A stretch of DNA of 64,000 nt from Podarcis raffonei (lineage: Eukaryota > Chordata > Lepidosauria > Squamata > Lacertidae): assembly GCF_027172205.1 (NCBI RefSeq), contig NC_070604.1:77103023-77167022 (forward strand), given 5' to 3'. Positions 9,504 to 21,800 of this stretch are shown in pieces. A program made the translations under genes and the position numbers. The stretch's first letter is position 1. Each line of letters starts with the position of its first letter. Below the pieces are notes generated by a model. That model was not told the DNA's origin and made no database searches. It saw only the letters and a program-made list of their open reading frames with translations.

Positions 9504-12384
9504 AACGGGTGTAAGGCTCCCCTGAGATCTGTGGATATACGGCAGTATACCAATAAATTAAACACATATGTGGGGTTTCTCTTTAGTGCCCCCCTTCCCT
9601 CCAACGTATTCTGGTTCCATCATGACATACCGTACCTTTTTGCACTGGCCTTTAAGGGTGCAGTCACGAGTATCACTTCTTCTGCTACATCGCTGCTGCA
9701 TCTGCTTGCTGTTTGATACGGTATAACTGATGGCTTACTATTGTTAAATACTACATGGCTCATTTGTTTTAAGTAGTGTGTAACCTGCATTGAGACTGCA
9801 TCGTAAAGGATGGGTATAAACGTACATGACATCCACACATACATTAAATAAATTGGACCTTATCGGCTATGGAATACGTGGCAGGGTACATAGAAGGTCT
9901 GTTTGGAAGCAGACAGCTTCCCAGGACCCCAATTTGGAAGGAGAATATGTCCTTCCTCTATTGCTATGCGCTGGAGTGAGCCGTGTAACAGCACAGACCT
10001 ATTTTAGGTTGTTAAGAAGAGCAAGCTCAATGTGCCATTTAGGCACCAACAATGAAATTGAGAGCAGCCCATGAAATGCACCCCTCAGGACATGCAAGTA
10101 GCCTCATGCTGGCTGAGGGTTATGTAAGTAGAAATCATCAGACTTCCTTTGGGGTAGCTGCATGGGGAGAGGAATGCTGTCTGTAAAACAGGCAGGCCAA
10201 AGAGCCATCAGAATTTATTTTCAGAGGGGAGGGGGAATGATAACGTTCCCACAGAAAGCTTGCTTTTAAGTATAGCCCACACTTTTGAAAACAAAACATC
10301 CTAAGGCACATCAGATTATAGGCTACAGGAGACACTTCCTACTCAAAGAGGCAAATTAGGTGTTATTGTTTGTTGTTTTTTTAAAGAAACATTCGAGAAC
10401 AGTGTGTAGCTTGCAGTATACCAGTATCTACAACAGTATTAAATCATTTAATTCATATATACCAAGTCATCACACTGTTTGGAAAAAAAGAGAAGTCAGA
10501 ATGAGCTGCATTTTTAAAAAGCCATGATTTTTGCAGCCTTATGAAACTTGACTGCGTTATGGAGTGTATGGTTTGGTATGCGGCCTGAGCAGCCCCCATG
10601 TGTTAATAGTAGATAGGCAAAGTTTCCACTCCCTTTCCAGCAAGCATTGTACTCCTTTTCAGCTCCCGATAAAAATGTAATCATCCATCTTTTATTCCCA
10701 TTGCACAGGGGAGCAATAAAGGCGGCAGGGTGTGTGTGTGATATTGGCCCTTACATTCGAGTCAGTATCCACATACCCACAGATAACACCAAAGCCCTGC
10801 ATATAGAAAGTTCAGAAAACCAGATGTTAACTTCTCACCATTATGAGTTTATTGTTGACCATACGCAAGCAAGTTAACATACAGAGTTTCTGTGCAATGG
10901 AAACTTATTTTCCAAGCTATGGCACTGCAGGAGCAAACATATTTTTATTGAATCAGGCTCATTTGACTCCAGTCAAGATTTCCACTACACTTTGAAGCTT
11001 TCAGCAGATGATGTGTATTTTATGCATTGCTCCTAGCACACCTGAGTCCCATAGATTCTGGAATGTTGGTTATGTCAAACTAAGTCAGACTCAAGAGTAG
11101 ACCCAATGGAATTAAGTCCATGGATTTCAGCAAGTTCACCTTGTGATTTAGTTGGGATTTGGCCTCGATCTTACAAAGTAGTTCAACTAGGTCAGGAGCA
11201 ACATTGTAGCCAATTTTTATCAAGGGGTTTTGTAGAACCGGAGCCTATGCCTAATGAGGCTGTTAGGAAAAGACACAGCTTGATTACCGTAGCTCTTTAA
11301 TAAATAAATAAAAGTTCCAATTATAGGATTTTCTATATCTGATTCAAAGTATTTGTAATGGTAAAATGGCTGTATATGCATTGAAGGATATGTACCCAAA
11401 GAACTAAAAACAAGCTCTTTTTGTAGTCATGCATCCCAAGATAAGTTAAGGAACATCATAGAAAGAAAGTCTGATGCCTCTTATCTCCAGCAGACTTCCT
11501 GCATTCCAGAACCATGTGGAATGGGCTGCAAGATGCCACTGGAGCAAGGAGAATCACCCAGAATTGGGCTTGGATTCCAATAAACATGGAGTTTCCCATC
11601 CATTCCCTCCCCAAGTAACCCAAACCCCACCATATATTGTTCATGGAAGCTCCCACCCTGCAAGAAAGGCTTTTTAGAGACCACAGAGCAAACTTTCTTC
11701 TATAAACTTCCCTTCCTTTCACTCATCTTAGAATCCAGGCCAGACAGTTTTTCTTCTCCTTATGTACATACACTGTTACGTTTTCTCCTGGAGCTGGAGG
11801 GAGAATTTAGAATGGAGGAATGGCACAGAGAGTAATATGTTTAGATTTATTTTTTAAAACCTTCCTGCAAAGCCACTGCCCCGATCCAATTTGGGGAGCC
11901 GTGTAGCTATAATTTACTCAAATCTGAAAAGTTAGGCTATCTGATCATGGCCCTCCTACATCTTGTGTAGCTTGGCCCTCTGTAACATAGATCAGTTTGC
12001 TACACTAGAAAAGGAGAACAGTCCCGAAAGGTTGAAGCATCATTTAATGTAATTTAAACATGGCGTCAATGGAGGTAATCACAGATAAGCACGATAAGAC
12101 ACATGTAATGCAGACTTGGAAGAGTTTGTTTTTAAACACATTTTAAGAACAAGAAGGAACAAAATAAGCAGTTCTTCCAATTGTGAGGGGTTCCCCCGCT
12201 TACCCTTGATTTTCCCTTATTACCCTTACTCCATTTTGGTCTCTTTTCCTGGTTACTGTGACCTACGTTTTTATGAAGAGGGGACACCAAAAAGCCTAAT
12301 AAGGGGAGTTGAAAGGATTCAATATTTAAACCACACTGCAAGTGAAAGGACTCCCCCCTCTTGATTTCCCTCTGAAACTGTATG
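9504..12384. other. non-coding DNA, no gene recognised
   Basis: No coding exon or RNA gene is seen. A faint old palindromic repeat (GACTCAAGAGTAGACCCAAT-like) lies near 11088-11108. The stretch 10300-10900 is AT-rich and free of obvious repeats. Confidence 0.45.
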
Positions 12385-14967
12385 CACTGCTAGTTATGCT
12401 TTTATTACTTACAGTAATAAGTACAGTAACAAAATGACAGACTTACTGTATGCACTGAAAATTTAAAAAATTGTGTTCTACATTCTGATGGGCCATGCAA
12501 GTCTATGGTCCCTGGGAGTGTTTTCCTGGGGCTATGGGATGCATCAGACCTGGCTCTGAATATAAAAGTCAGACCAGGGGTAGGGGTGTGTGTGTGTTGA
12601 GATAGGACCTGCAGAAATCTCTGTGGTCCTTGCCTCACCAACATTTGAGGTCCAATATCATCAGAGGCCTAAAGGAAGCATGCTGGGGGTGGGTCAGGGA
12701 AAAGCATAGCTTTGATGGATCTCCCAAGTACCCTTCTCAATCCCCCTGAATCCAATATCATCAGAGGCCTAAAGGAAGCATGCTGGGGGTGGGTCAGGGA
12801 AAAGCATAGCTTTGATGGATCTCACAAGTCCTCTTCTCAATCCCCTGAAACTAAAGGAAACGTATGTAAGCCCTGGAAGTCGTGTCTGTGCATTCTCTCC
12901 CATCAGAAACGACAGGAGAGGAATAGTTCCCATTAAAAAAATATATCTGGAAAGGCAGAAACCGTTACTTCTGCCCTCCTGCAACAAGTCCAGCAGGGCT
13001 TTGGATAACTCTGAATCTCTCCTACTGCCCCCACCATCACCACCCACTGAAAAGATGGTTCTCCCAGCTGGGCAGGAGAGGGCTGCGTCAGTCTAAAGCT
13101 ATTGCCCACAGTGAAACAGGAAACTTATCCCAACCAGGTTAGGAAAAATGAGAGCCACTGAAAAAAATGTAGGCAGCAACTTCACCTAAGGCTGGAAGAA
13201 AAATACTTTAGTGCCCTGTGTGCTAAACAATTGGGCAAGTAGGTGCTGGGATTACCACACTGGTATTTCTCATGTACAAGATGCAGTGAATATAGAGGTT
13301 CTGCAGGAGCCCTGTGAGATCTGATGTGGATTCTGTTTGCAGGGCTTGCATGTGTAGACTGCATCTAAGATGATAATGGAATGAATAAGAAGCCTACTTT
13401 AAAGGCGGTGGCTGGTGGGAGGAGGAATCTTGACAATACAGAAAAGGAGACAATAACTTAAGGCTTTTACGCTCATTTTGCAAATAACAGGTTCCTAAAC
13501 AGCCCAATCTCCAGAATTCAGAACATTGCATTACTTAATTAGAAGAGGAATTTCTATAGGTAGATATTGGAGCAAATAATAATCCACATTTTAGATCCAT
13601 CACATTGTAATCTATTGCAAGGGCAGGCCATTTTGTTAAAATTTAAAATATACCTTTGAATTGTCTTGAAAGGGATTTGGGTCACCACCAAAATGTGTTG
13701 CATGTCGGCTAATGTTCATTTTGTTCAAAGCAATATGGAAGACCATAAGAAATCATGACCAAGCATGCAGCCCAGGTAGTTACTACCACTGCTAGCCTGC
13801 ATTTGTGATCATTTTAAAAAAAATATTTAAATCACTACATGAAAATTGACAGGGACAGATTTGGTATATTTTGAATCAGGACCAATTCCTATGGCCATGC
13901 ATTTACCTGGAAGACTTTTCCATTGGCATCAATGGATGGATTTCCTACTGCTTATGACTGATAGCTTGTTCTAATCCCACCTCACCTTATATTGATAGGC
14001 ACTGAATTCCATCATGCAGAAAGATGGCCCTATCTAAGGTACATAAATGTGTGGTACCTGACTATGTGAAAAAGACTATAATGTAATTAGTTGAGATTAT
14101 CTTGTAGAAAACATCATCACATTGACTTAGACCATCAGATACATACATTTCACAGGTATTTGGTGCATCGTTTAAGGGGAGGATTACATCCTTTATAAAT
14201 TGATAAAAAACCTGTCATGGGGTCTCTAGAAATAGAAAAGCAACCCAAGGCTATTCAAAATATCATCATCATCATTATTTTTTATAATTTGGCAAGCATG
14301 CACATTTACACCATGTAAAAGATCTGTAAGTCAGGGATCTACAAATAAGATGCAGTTATGTAAGCAGCTCATTGTGTTAAGACATCCCTACACTGTGCAT
14401 GAAGTAGGCATATCGTCTTAAGAAAAATATATAGGATTTACGTGCAGATTCTGCTAAATTTATGAAACTATGGATGTTTCTGGAATGCATGATATAGTTT
14501 CTGAAGATGGCAAGACTGAAAACGGGTGCGTGGGAAGCCAAATGTCATTAAGTAGCACACATTTTCTAACATCCACCTGTCAAACTCTGTCCTCCTATAG
14601 TCTTTTCCTGGTTTCTGTGTCGCCTTGGCACCAGAGGCCTCTGTTGCAGCTCCTCCCACTTCTGCATGGAGTCAATTCCTCGGCCCAGCTTCTGGTTTCA
14701 CAGAAGTGTGGGGTAGTTGTCCCTTGGCAACAGGAAACTCTACTTACTCCGGGTGGGAACCTTCCACCTAATGCACATCAACCAGCTCCCTCAGGTCCTC
14801 CTCCCACCACCACCTCCTCCTCCTCCAATGACAACGGATGACTTTTAGCAGCATGTAGAGCTGTGGAATTCAGTCTGTGTGCTCTGGAATAGAGAGATTT
14901 TGAGCTAATATAGCTTTGACCCGCTCCCAGTATCCAACTGCTGTTTTCAAAGCCTTTGCAAAATATA
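12385..14967 (-). other. RHOU: probable RHOU 3' untranslated region
   Basis: This lies directly downstream of the RHOU stop codon on the minus strand. A canonical AATAAA signal (TTTATT on the plus strand) sits at 12401-12406, which would give a 3'UTR of about 2.6 kb, a plausible length for RHOU. I cannot show from the sequence that this signal is used. It contains the 100-bp tandem duplication at 12651-12848 and a low-repeat stretch at 13480-14460. Confidence 0.35.
12651..12848. repeat. 100-bp tandem duplication
   Basis: Two copies beginning TCCAATATCATCAGAGGCC at 12651 and 12751. The first ~75 bases are identical or nearly so, and the ends diverge slightly (CTCCCAAGTACCC versus CTCACAAGTCCTC). 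The unit is not a microsatellite. Confidence 0.93.
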
Positions 14968-17900
14968 CTATACAAAACAGCAATACTTTTTCCACCAGGA
15001 TTTGGAGAGGTTTTTCATTTTGTCTGGAGTCCGGCTTTTCGATTTCTTTGGCTGCTGCTGAGTATCCGAGTACTGAATGCCAGCAACAATGGCTGCATCA
15101 AAGACTTCTTTGAGGTTTTTCTGAGTCAAAGCGGAGCACTCGATGTAAGAGGCGGCTTTTATTTCCTCGGCACAGAGCCTCGCGGCCTCCTCCGCCACGG
15201 GCTTTTCTTTGCATTTGTCCAGCTCAATGAGGACCTTGACGTCCTCCCGGAGGTCCGATTGTGTCCCAACGAGGATAATGGGTGCTTTGGGGCAGTGGCA
15301 TCGGATTTCAGGAACCCACTTCTCGTTCACGTTCTGGAAAGAGGAAGGGCTCACCACGCTGAAGCACAGCAGGAAGATGTCTGTGTTGGTGTAGCACAGG
15401 GGCCGGAGCTTGTCAAATTCATCCTGGAGGAAAATGGGGAAAAGAAGCGTGAATGTTGAGAGACCGTTTACTCAGCCACAAAAAGCCCTTCAAAGGTTCA
15501 AGGTGAGGGAGAGAGGTGTTCCAACTCCCCAACTGCTTAAGAAATCACCCCACATACCTAGGAATTCCTGCACAAACCCTACATCCTCTCTGTTGCCTCT
15601 TCCCCTTCTTTGCAACTTCTAAATAGGGCTGCAGCTGAACTTACAGATCAGAGCTTTCAGGGAAATGCTGGGATATAGCTCTCCTGGGACTGCACCCACT
15701 GTATGATACTGCAAGGGATTGCATGTTTGAATGCTACCCCATTTTTAAAAATCCTCATAAACCCAGCAAATCAGGGCAAAGACTAGGCTAGCCTCCATAT
15801 TCCCCTGACAAGCAAAGGAGTTTTTGACATGGGACATCGTTCCTTTTTATGACCCACCTCCTGCATTAGGAAGTGGCAAAGTCCTATAAGGCTGTCCCAG
15901 ATGATTCTGCTGAATGCATAGCCATACAGGAGGGATGATGCAATAAAAGCAGGCCATGCATCCAGCAAGAACTGACAGGCAAATGGGAAACTGAATTGAA
16001 CCAAAGGAAAGGCTTTGCTGAAAAGACAGCTTTTACCCTTTTCCTAGTGGAATTCCTCCGAGATTACTATTGGGTTTTGTTTCATATAGCTGTTTTCATT
16101 AGTGACCCTGGAAGGGAAGTGGGAGCACGTAGATGAAACTTACAGATGGCACTAACTTAGGAGGCACTGTAAATACCAGAAGGATTGATGAGAACTCATG
16201 CGGGATGAATGGGATAGCCACCTGAACTGGTGCAACACAAAGGGAATTAAATGGAATTAACACAAACCTAAGCAAAAGGAAAGAAAATTGCCACCTGGAG
16301 ATTTGGCAGCTGGAAGAGAGTCACGCAGAACCTGATCTCCGGATCTTGTCTAATCACAAGATGGCTATGAACTGCCAGTGCAAGCAGTTGTAAAAGGGAA
16401 AAGGCAGTTCTCAGATGCATGAAGCAATGCAGAGATCCAATCTGATGTACTTGGCCACAATCCAGCAAAGAGTTAGGTAAATTTAAACTAGAAGTGACTT
16501 TGCCCCAAAACATGAGACAGTGAGATTTTCTAGGGACCGGAGTGAATAACAGCAGCACTTCTTGAACTCTGCACCTCACCAGGTGTCAGTGGGCAGTTTT
16601 CGGGCTCCAGTGCATACCAAGAGACTGGGTTTTTGTACCTCTGCTTAAGCCCATTGATAAGATTCTCACCAATGGTTAATTAGGACTAGCTCAGAGTAAA
16701 CCAGCTACAAGGAACTACTACAGGAAACAAATGGGGAATTTCTCCTGTAAGCAGAAACTAAAAGATCTTGACTTGTTTACTTTAAGATGCTGCAAACGTC
16801 CCACAGAAAGTAGCACAGCAATCTGATTTCCAACCTAACTGTGTTGTACCAATTTTGCAACCACAGTCTTCAAACTAATATTAGAGTAACACTTAATTTG
16901 GTGAAGTGTAAAACACTCAGGAATATTCTGCGGAAGTAAGAGTTCAAAGTTCAAAAGAGAGCTGCACAGGTATTTCTGGCTATTTGTCCTGGTCCTTTGG
17001 GCTCTGTGGTGTTAGGAAGGGCTTGCTGCCCCCCCCCCCCCGAATATGGGAACAGTGTGGATGGGGTTATTTTGTTTAGGACTCCCCTGGTCAATCTCTG
17101 CATCAGGTTATCTATTAACCCTAAATTTGTAAACAGGCCACTTCCTGCTGCCTCTCCGTGGCTTGGAACATTGTCTGAGTAATCCCAGGCTTCCTTGCTC
17201 TGTGGGTACCTACTCTCAGCTTGGACTAAGGCTGTGGTCTGAATGGATCAGGCTGGCCTGTGCCAGAACACTTTGCATAGTCTAGAAGAGCGCCTTTTGA
17301 CCTCTTTCAGCATTATGCAATGCAGTCTATGTTCACATTAGCAGCTTGAAATACAGGGAGGTAATTCCCCCACCCACCCCTGCATTTTAAGCCCCAGTCG
17401 CATGGTTTTGTTCACATCAGAGAGAGGGCAGGGATGCCTCCACCCAACATGCACTATGTCTTTTTGTTTCCTTGCCCCCGCAACTTCCTCCCCCCGTCCC
17501 TGGAACTCTTATTCATTAAGCTCTCTCTCCTGCACATGCACGATATGCACGATGGCTGCTAGGGCATGTTCACATTGGCACTTACTCTGCATCCAGTTTT
17601 CTAGTTGTATGGAAGCTGGTTTGAGGAAAAGAACACATCAAGCAGCAGTGTTTGTTAATTAACTTACAAGATCAATATGATTTGTGTCTAATGGTCCTAT
17701 GAATGAAGCTTCTAAAGCCAGCAGTAAGATAGCACTGCATGCAGAGTGGGTGGTAACATGAACGGACCCTGAATATTGTTTGTTTGCTTGCTTCCTATTT
17801 CAATGTGTTTCTTATTTTGATTTGGTTTATCAGAATGGTTTATTGACTGAGCAGGGGAAAGCAATGGATCTGGACAACTGAGGAATTCAGATGATCAAGA

Positions 17901-18852
17901 CTCAGTTGATGAGAGATTTCACACTAAATCCAGGCAAAGCTTGATACAGGAAGGTGCGAGGGATTTAGCACCACACTGTCATATAACGTGATCCTCTGGA
18001 AGGATTCATGATTTAATATAGCCCTTCAGAGGCCTGCTGTTCTAGGTTCATATTTATTGTTGTCATCCAGTTTTCATGATCTACACTTGACACACTTCTG
18101 GTGCCATGAATAAAGAACACCCTTACGTTCACATTTCCCAATGTGCTGCCTCCCTCCCCACTCAACCTCCATGCTATGTGCCCTTTTGTAGCTCTTTCTA
18201 TGCAGCAAAACACGGATTTTGCCATGGGGTATGATTTTCTGATTTGTGAATCCTGTGTGATGATCAGAGTGTTCTGGTCCTTTGCAGTTTATAGTCTATT
18301 GCAGGGACAGCCTAACAAAGGAGAGACCTTCCAGATCCTGTTTCAGATCACGGCAGTATGTGTCACTTCTGAACCACTAAAGATTCAACTAACTCTTACA
18401 TGAAAATCTAATTGTGGGGAGGAAAGTCGCCACATACCACTCATGAAAATCAGCTTAGTTATGTAGCAGTGTCTTTAAGTGTAGGGTTACAGGTAGGTAG
18501 CCGTGTTGGTCTGCTGTAGTCGAAACAAAATTTAAAAAATCCTTCCAGTAGCACCTTAGAGACCAACTAAGTTTGTTATTGGTATGAGCTTTCGTGTGAA
18601 GAAGTGTGCATGCACACAAAAACTCATACCAATAACAAACTTAGTTGGTCTCTAAGGTGCTACTGGAATGATTTTTTTAATTTTGTGTAAGTGTAGGGTT
18701 TTGTGTATGTTTTTTTAAAAAATTGCCAGTGGGACTGTTCTAGATCCTAGTGTGGGTTAGATTTTTAAAAATCCTTCATTCCCTGTCCTGACTGAGAGCC
18801 CCATAAAAAGGACTCCAGATCTGGACTGAGGCCTCATGCCGACAATGTATGC

Positions 18853-18893
<41 letters not shown>

Positions 18894-21800
18894 ACACGGG
18901 GGGGGGGAGAACTCCACTCCACTTACTGGCCCAGATATGCAGCTAACCAAATCTTTTGTTAGGCCCAGAGGCTTCAAGAGGAAGCAAACCAACTCCTTGC
19001 CTGCACCCAACCTTTCCTTCTTGCTGACAGCAGGACAAAAGCACAACCTCACTGGCCTCCCAAACCAATACAATTTGCCTCAGTTGTGGTAGCATTTTAA
19101 TTAAAATACAGCATGCTTCCAAGGGTTTTAAATTAAGAAGAGCGAAGAGCAAACACAGTCCGAGATGCACCTCCAGTGCCAATGTTTTGTTGCCAAACTA
19201 AACATGCATCTTAACTTGCTAAGGGTTAACTTGCTAAGGGTCTCTTACTTGGAAAAATTCTGAAAGAACACAGACGTGCAGTTCTTCAAAATACATCTAA
19301 AGAAATTACTACAAGCCCCCTTCCACTTGAATACACTTCTTTTCAGGGGTACTTGCAAAAGAAGACTGAGGTTTACAGGGCAAGAGTCAGGGACACTGGG
19401 TTCATGAGCTCATTTGTTTCCCAGATTTAAGCCCCTTAGGAAGCAAGGCTAGAGCCAAAGAGTCCTGTCACTTAGCTTTGGAGGCAGAGTTTGAACTGAA
19501 GCATGCTGTACCGCACTGAAGCTGTGGGCCGCGGTTACAAATATTTGCACAATTAGAGCTTGTTTACATGTCCTCATAGTAATTGTCGCATTGATGTCAT
19601 TGTGTTGCTTAAAACTGGAATGCGTTCCCACAAGGCGTAGAATTGAGGAGCAGATTCAGAGATTGAGATGAATTAGGAGTGCGAAAGAAAGCCCTAGATT
19701 ATCAAGGCTCTTTTTCCATCTCTTATCTACAGCTAACAGGCCACAGGAACAATGGATCTAGGACAAAGATGTCACGAGCAATCATGGCTCCAAAAGGCCC
19801 TCCATAACAAGATGGAGAAGACAGCCACTAGGTGCCCACAGCTCATTTGCTGCCAGCTGCTGGATTACCCAGTATCAGCCAGCAGGAAACAGGAAGTCCC
19901 CTTATGCATTGTGTGTTAGAAGCGACCACTCTATGAAAATGCACTCAGAGAGCTTGTAAAGAGAAAACTCCCATGCGTCACAGTGTGTAGCGCAGTATAT
20001 TTTTGCAAATCAGGTAGTGGGCTGCTTGCAAATTCACATGTAAACATGTGCTTTTGTTTCACACATGGGTGACTCATCGCCACCCACCTTTGCGCAACAG
20101 AAGAATACTCCTACCGCAAATCAAAGCAGGAAGTCTTTCTCCTCCCACAGTAGCCGGTCCTTCCTGTGTAGTCCTGGTACTCACATTACTCTGGCAACAA
20201 GGGAGCTGTTGCAGGGCTGCTCCTTCCCATGCCCTCAAGGTAACTGAGAAGCTACCTGGGACAAGGCCATGCTGCAGCCCTTCCCCACACAAAGCATCAA
20301 GCCTTGGGATGCTGGGATATTCCCAATGTGGGGGGGACCTGCATTTGGGCTCCTGCTGCCTCCTCCCAGCCTTCTCATGTCACCCAGGGAAGCAGCCTGG
20401 GAAGAAGAAGTGACAATGCAGAGCACACACCACTCCACCCAAAAAAGGGGCTTAGCTCTTTCTTCCTCCCCGTTCCTCACTCTGCCCCAGGTTAGGCCGC
20501 CCTACCACTCAAGTAAGTAAGTAGTTTTACTGACCTGGCCAGCTGTGTCACAGAGCTGGAGCCTCACTGGCCGGCCATCAACGGATACAACAGCTGAAAT
20601 GGAAGGGGAGGGAAGAGTCAGTGAAACTTTCATCCACTCATGAAGAATTAGGTGTTTCCTCGTATTTATTTGAACCGGTTGTGATTTAAGGAGCTCAAAA
20701 GCCGCCTCAGTCCCAACTCTGAGGCCTACCCAAGCCCTTCAGGGCTTTAAAAATTTGGTACACTCCAAATGGGCTAAGTAGCAAAATCACTGAATGATGC
20801 AAAAGAAAGAAGAGAGCTGCCCCCAAACACTCAGGCAGTTTTGTATCCCTATTCCCTTCAACTTACTTGAAGATTGATTTTCTTGTCACTTCTCCCCCCC
20901 CCCCAAAGTCCTGGCACAAAGGAGGCCCCTAACCCAACCCCTCATTGCTTTAAAGCAGAAAAGACAATGCAAATATTGACACATCCCTTGCAAAGCTGCT
21001 GCTCTTTTTGCATCCCTTTCAGTTCTGACTAGAGGATTTATCATTCCACCCTCAGAAAAGAACTAGCTTGATAAAGAACCACGTGTAATCACAGGCCATT
21101 GTTACCATCGCTTCCCTGTTTAAGCACAATATGCTATTTTTTAATTGAGGGGGTGGGCTTTGCTTGGTTTAATCCCCTCCCCCAAAACGGTTGCAGATTT
21201 ATTGCTTTTGTCACTTCCTTTTGCTGCATCAATTTTCAATACTGCAGAAAAACTGTGCCCTTCGGGTATTTGCTTACTGCAAAGCAAAACCGCTTGCAGT
21301 TTAATGTGAGGCAGTAACGTGCTCCAGGAAGGAGTGGCTGTCTGGACTGGGCTCACATAAAGTCTCTAAACTCTACTGCTGGGGAAGCAGCTGAGCACAC
21401 CTAACTCCCTTTGAACTCTATGGAACTTACTCCCAAGTATACCTGCTGCAGAGGGCTGAGTTGCTCGGGTCTAAGCTGGTGCAAAGGACAGGGAGAGCAC
21501 CTTTGGTGACATGAGGTTGTAAGAGCCTGTTCTTCAAAATGAGAATGTTTCACCACAAAGGACAAAGGCCACAATACAGCGGCAAACAACGAAGAAGACC
21601 CCAGCACTTCCACAGCAGGTCAGCAGTGTGTTTTCTGTTTGAAGGGCATTTGAATATCTGGACAGTGAACACACACAAACCACATATGACTGAAACTCCC
21701 AATAGTAGGTGCGTGTTTATCACATGTTCTCAGACATGAAAATGCCCTTCAGATGTTGAAGAAGAGACACAGTCAGCACAGAAATGCACGGGGACACCTC

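Larger units (their letters stand above)
15424..20534 (-). other. RHOU intron 2 (5.1 kb)
   Basis: Bounded by GTCAGT at the 5' end and CCTCCAG at the 3' end on the minus strand. It holds a Penelope-like insertion (18489-18687), a (CA)n run (18855-18897) and a C11-type homopolymer near 17030. Otherwise no recognised element or exon. Confidence 0.9.
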
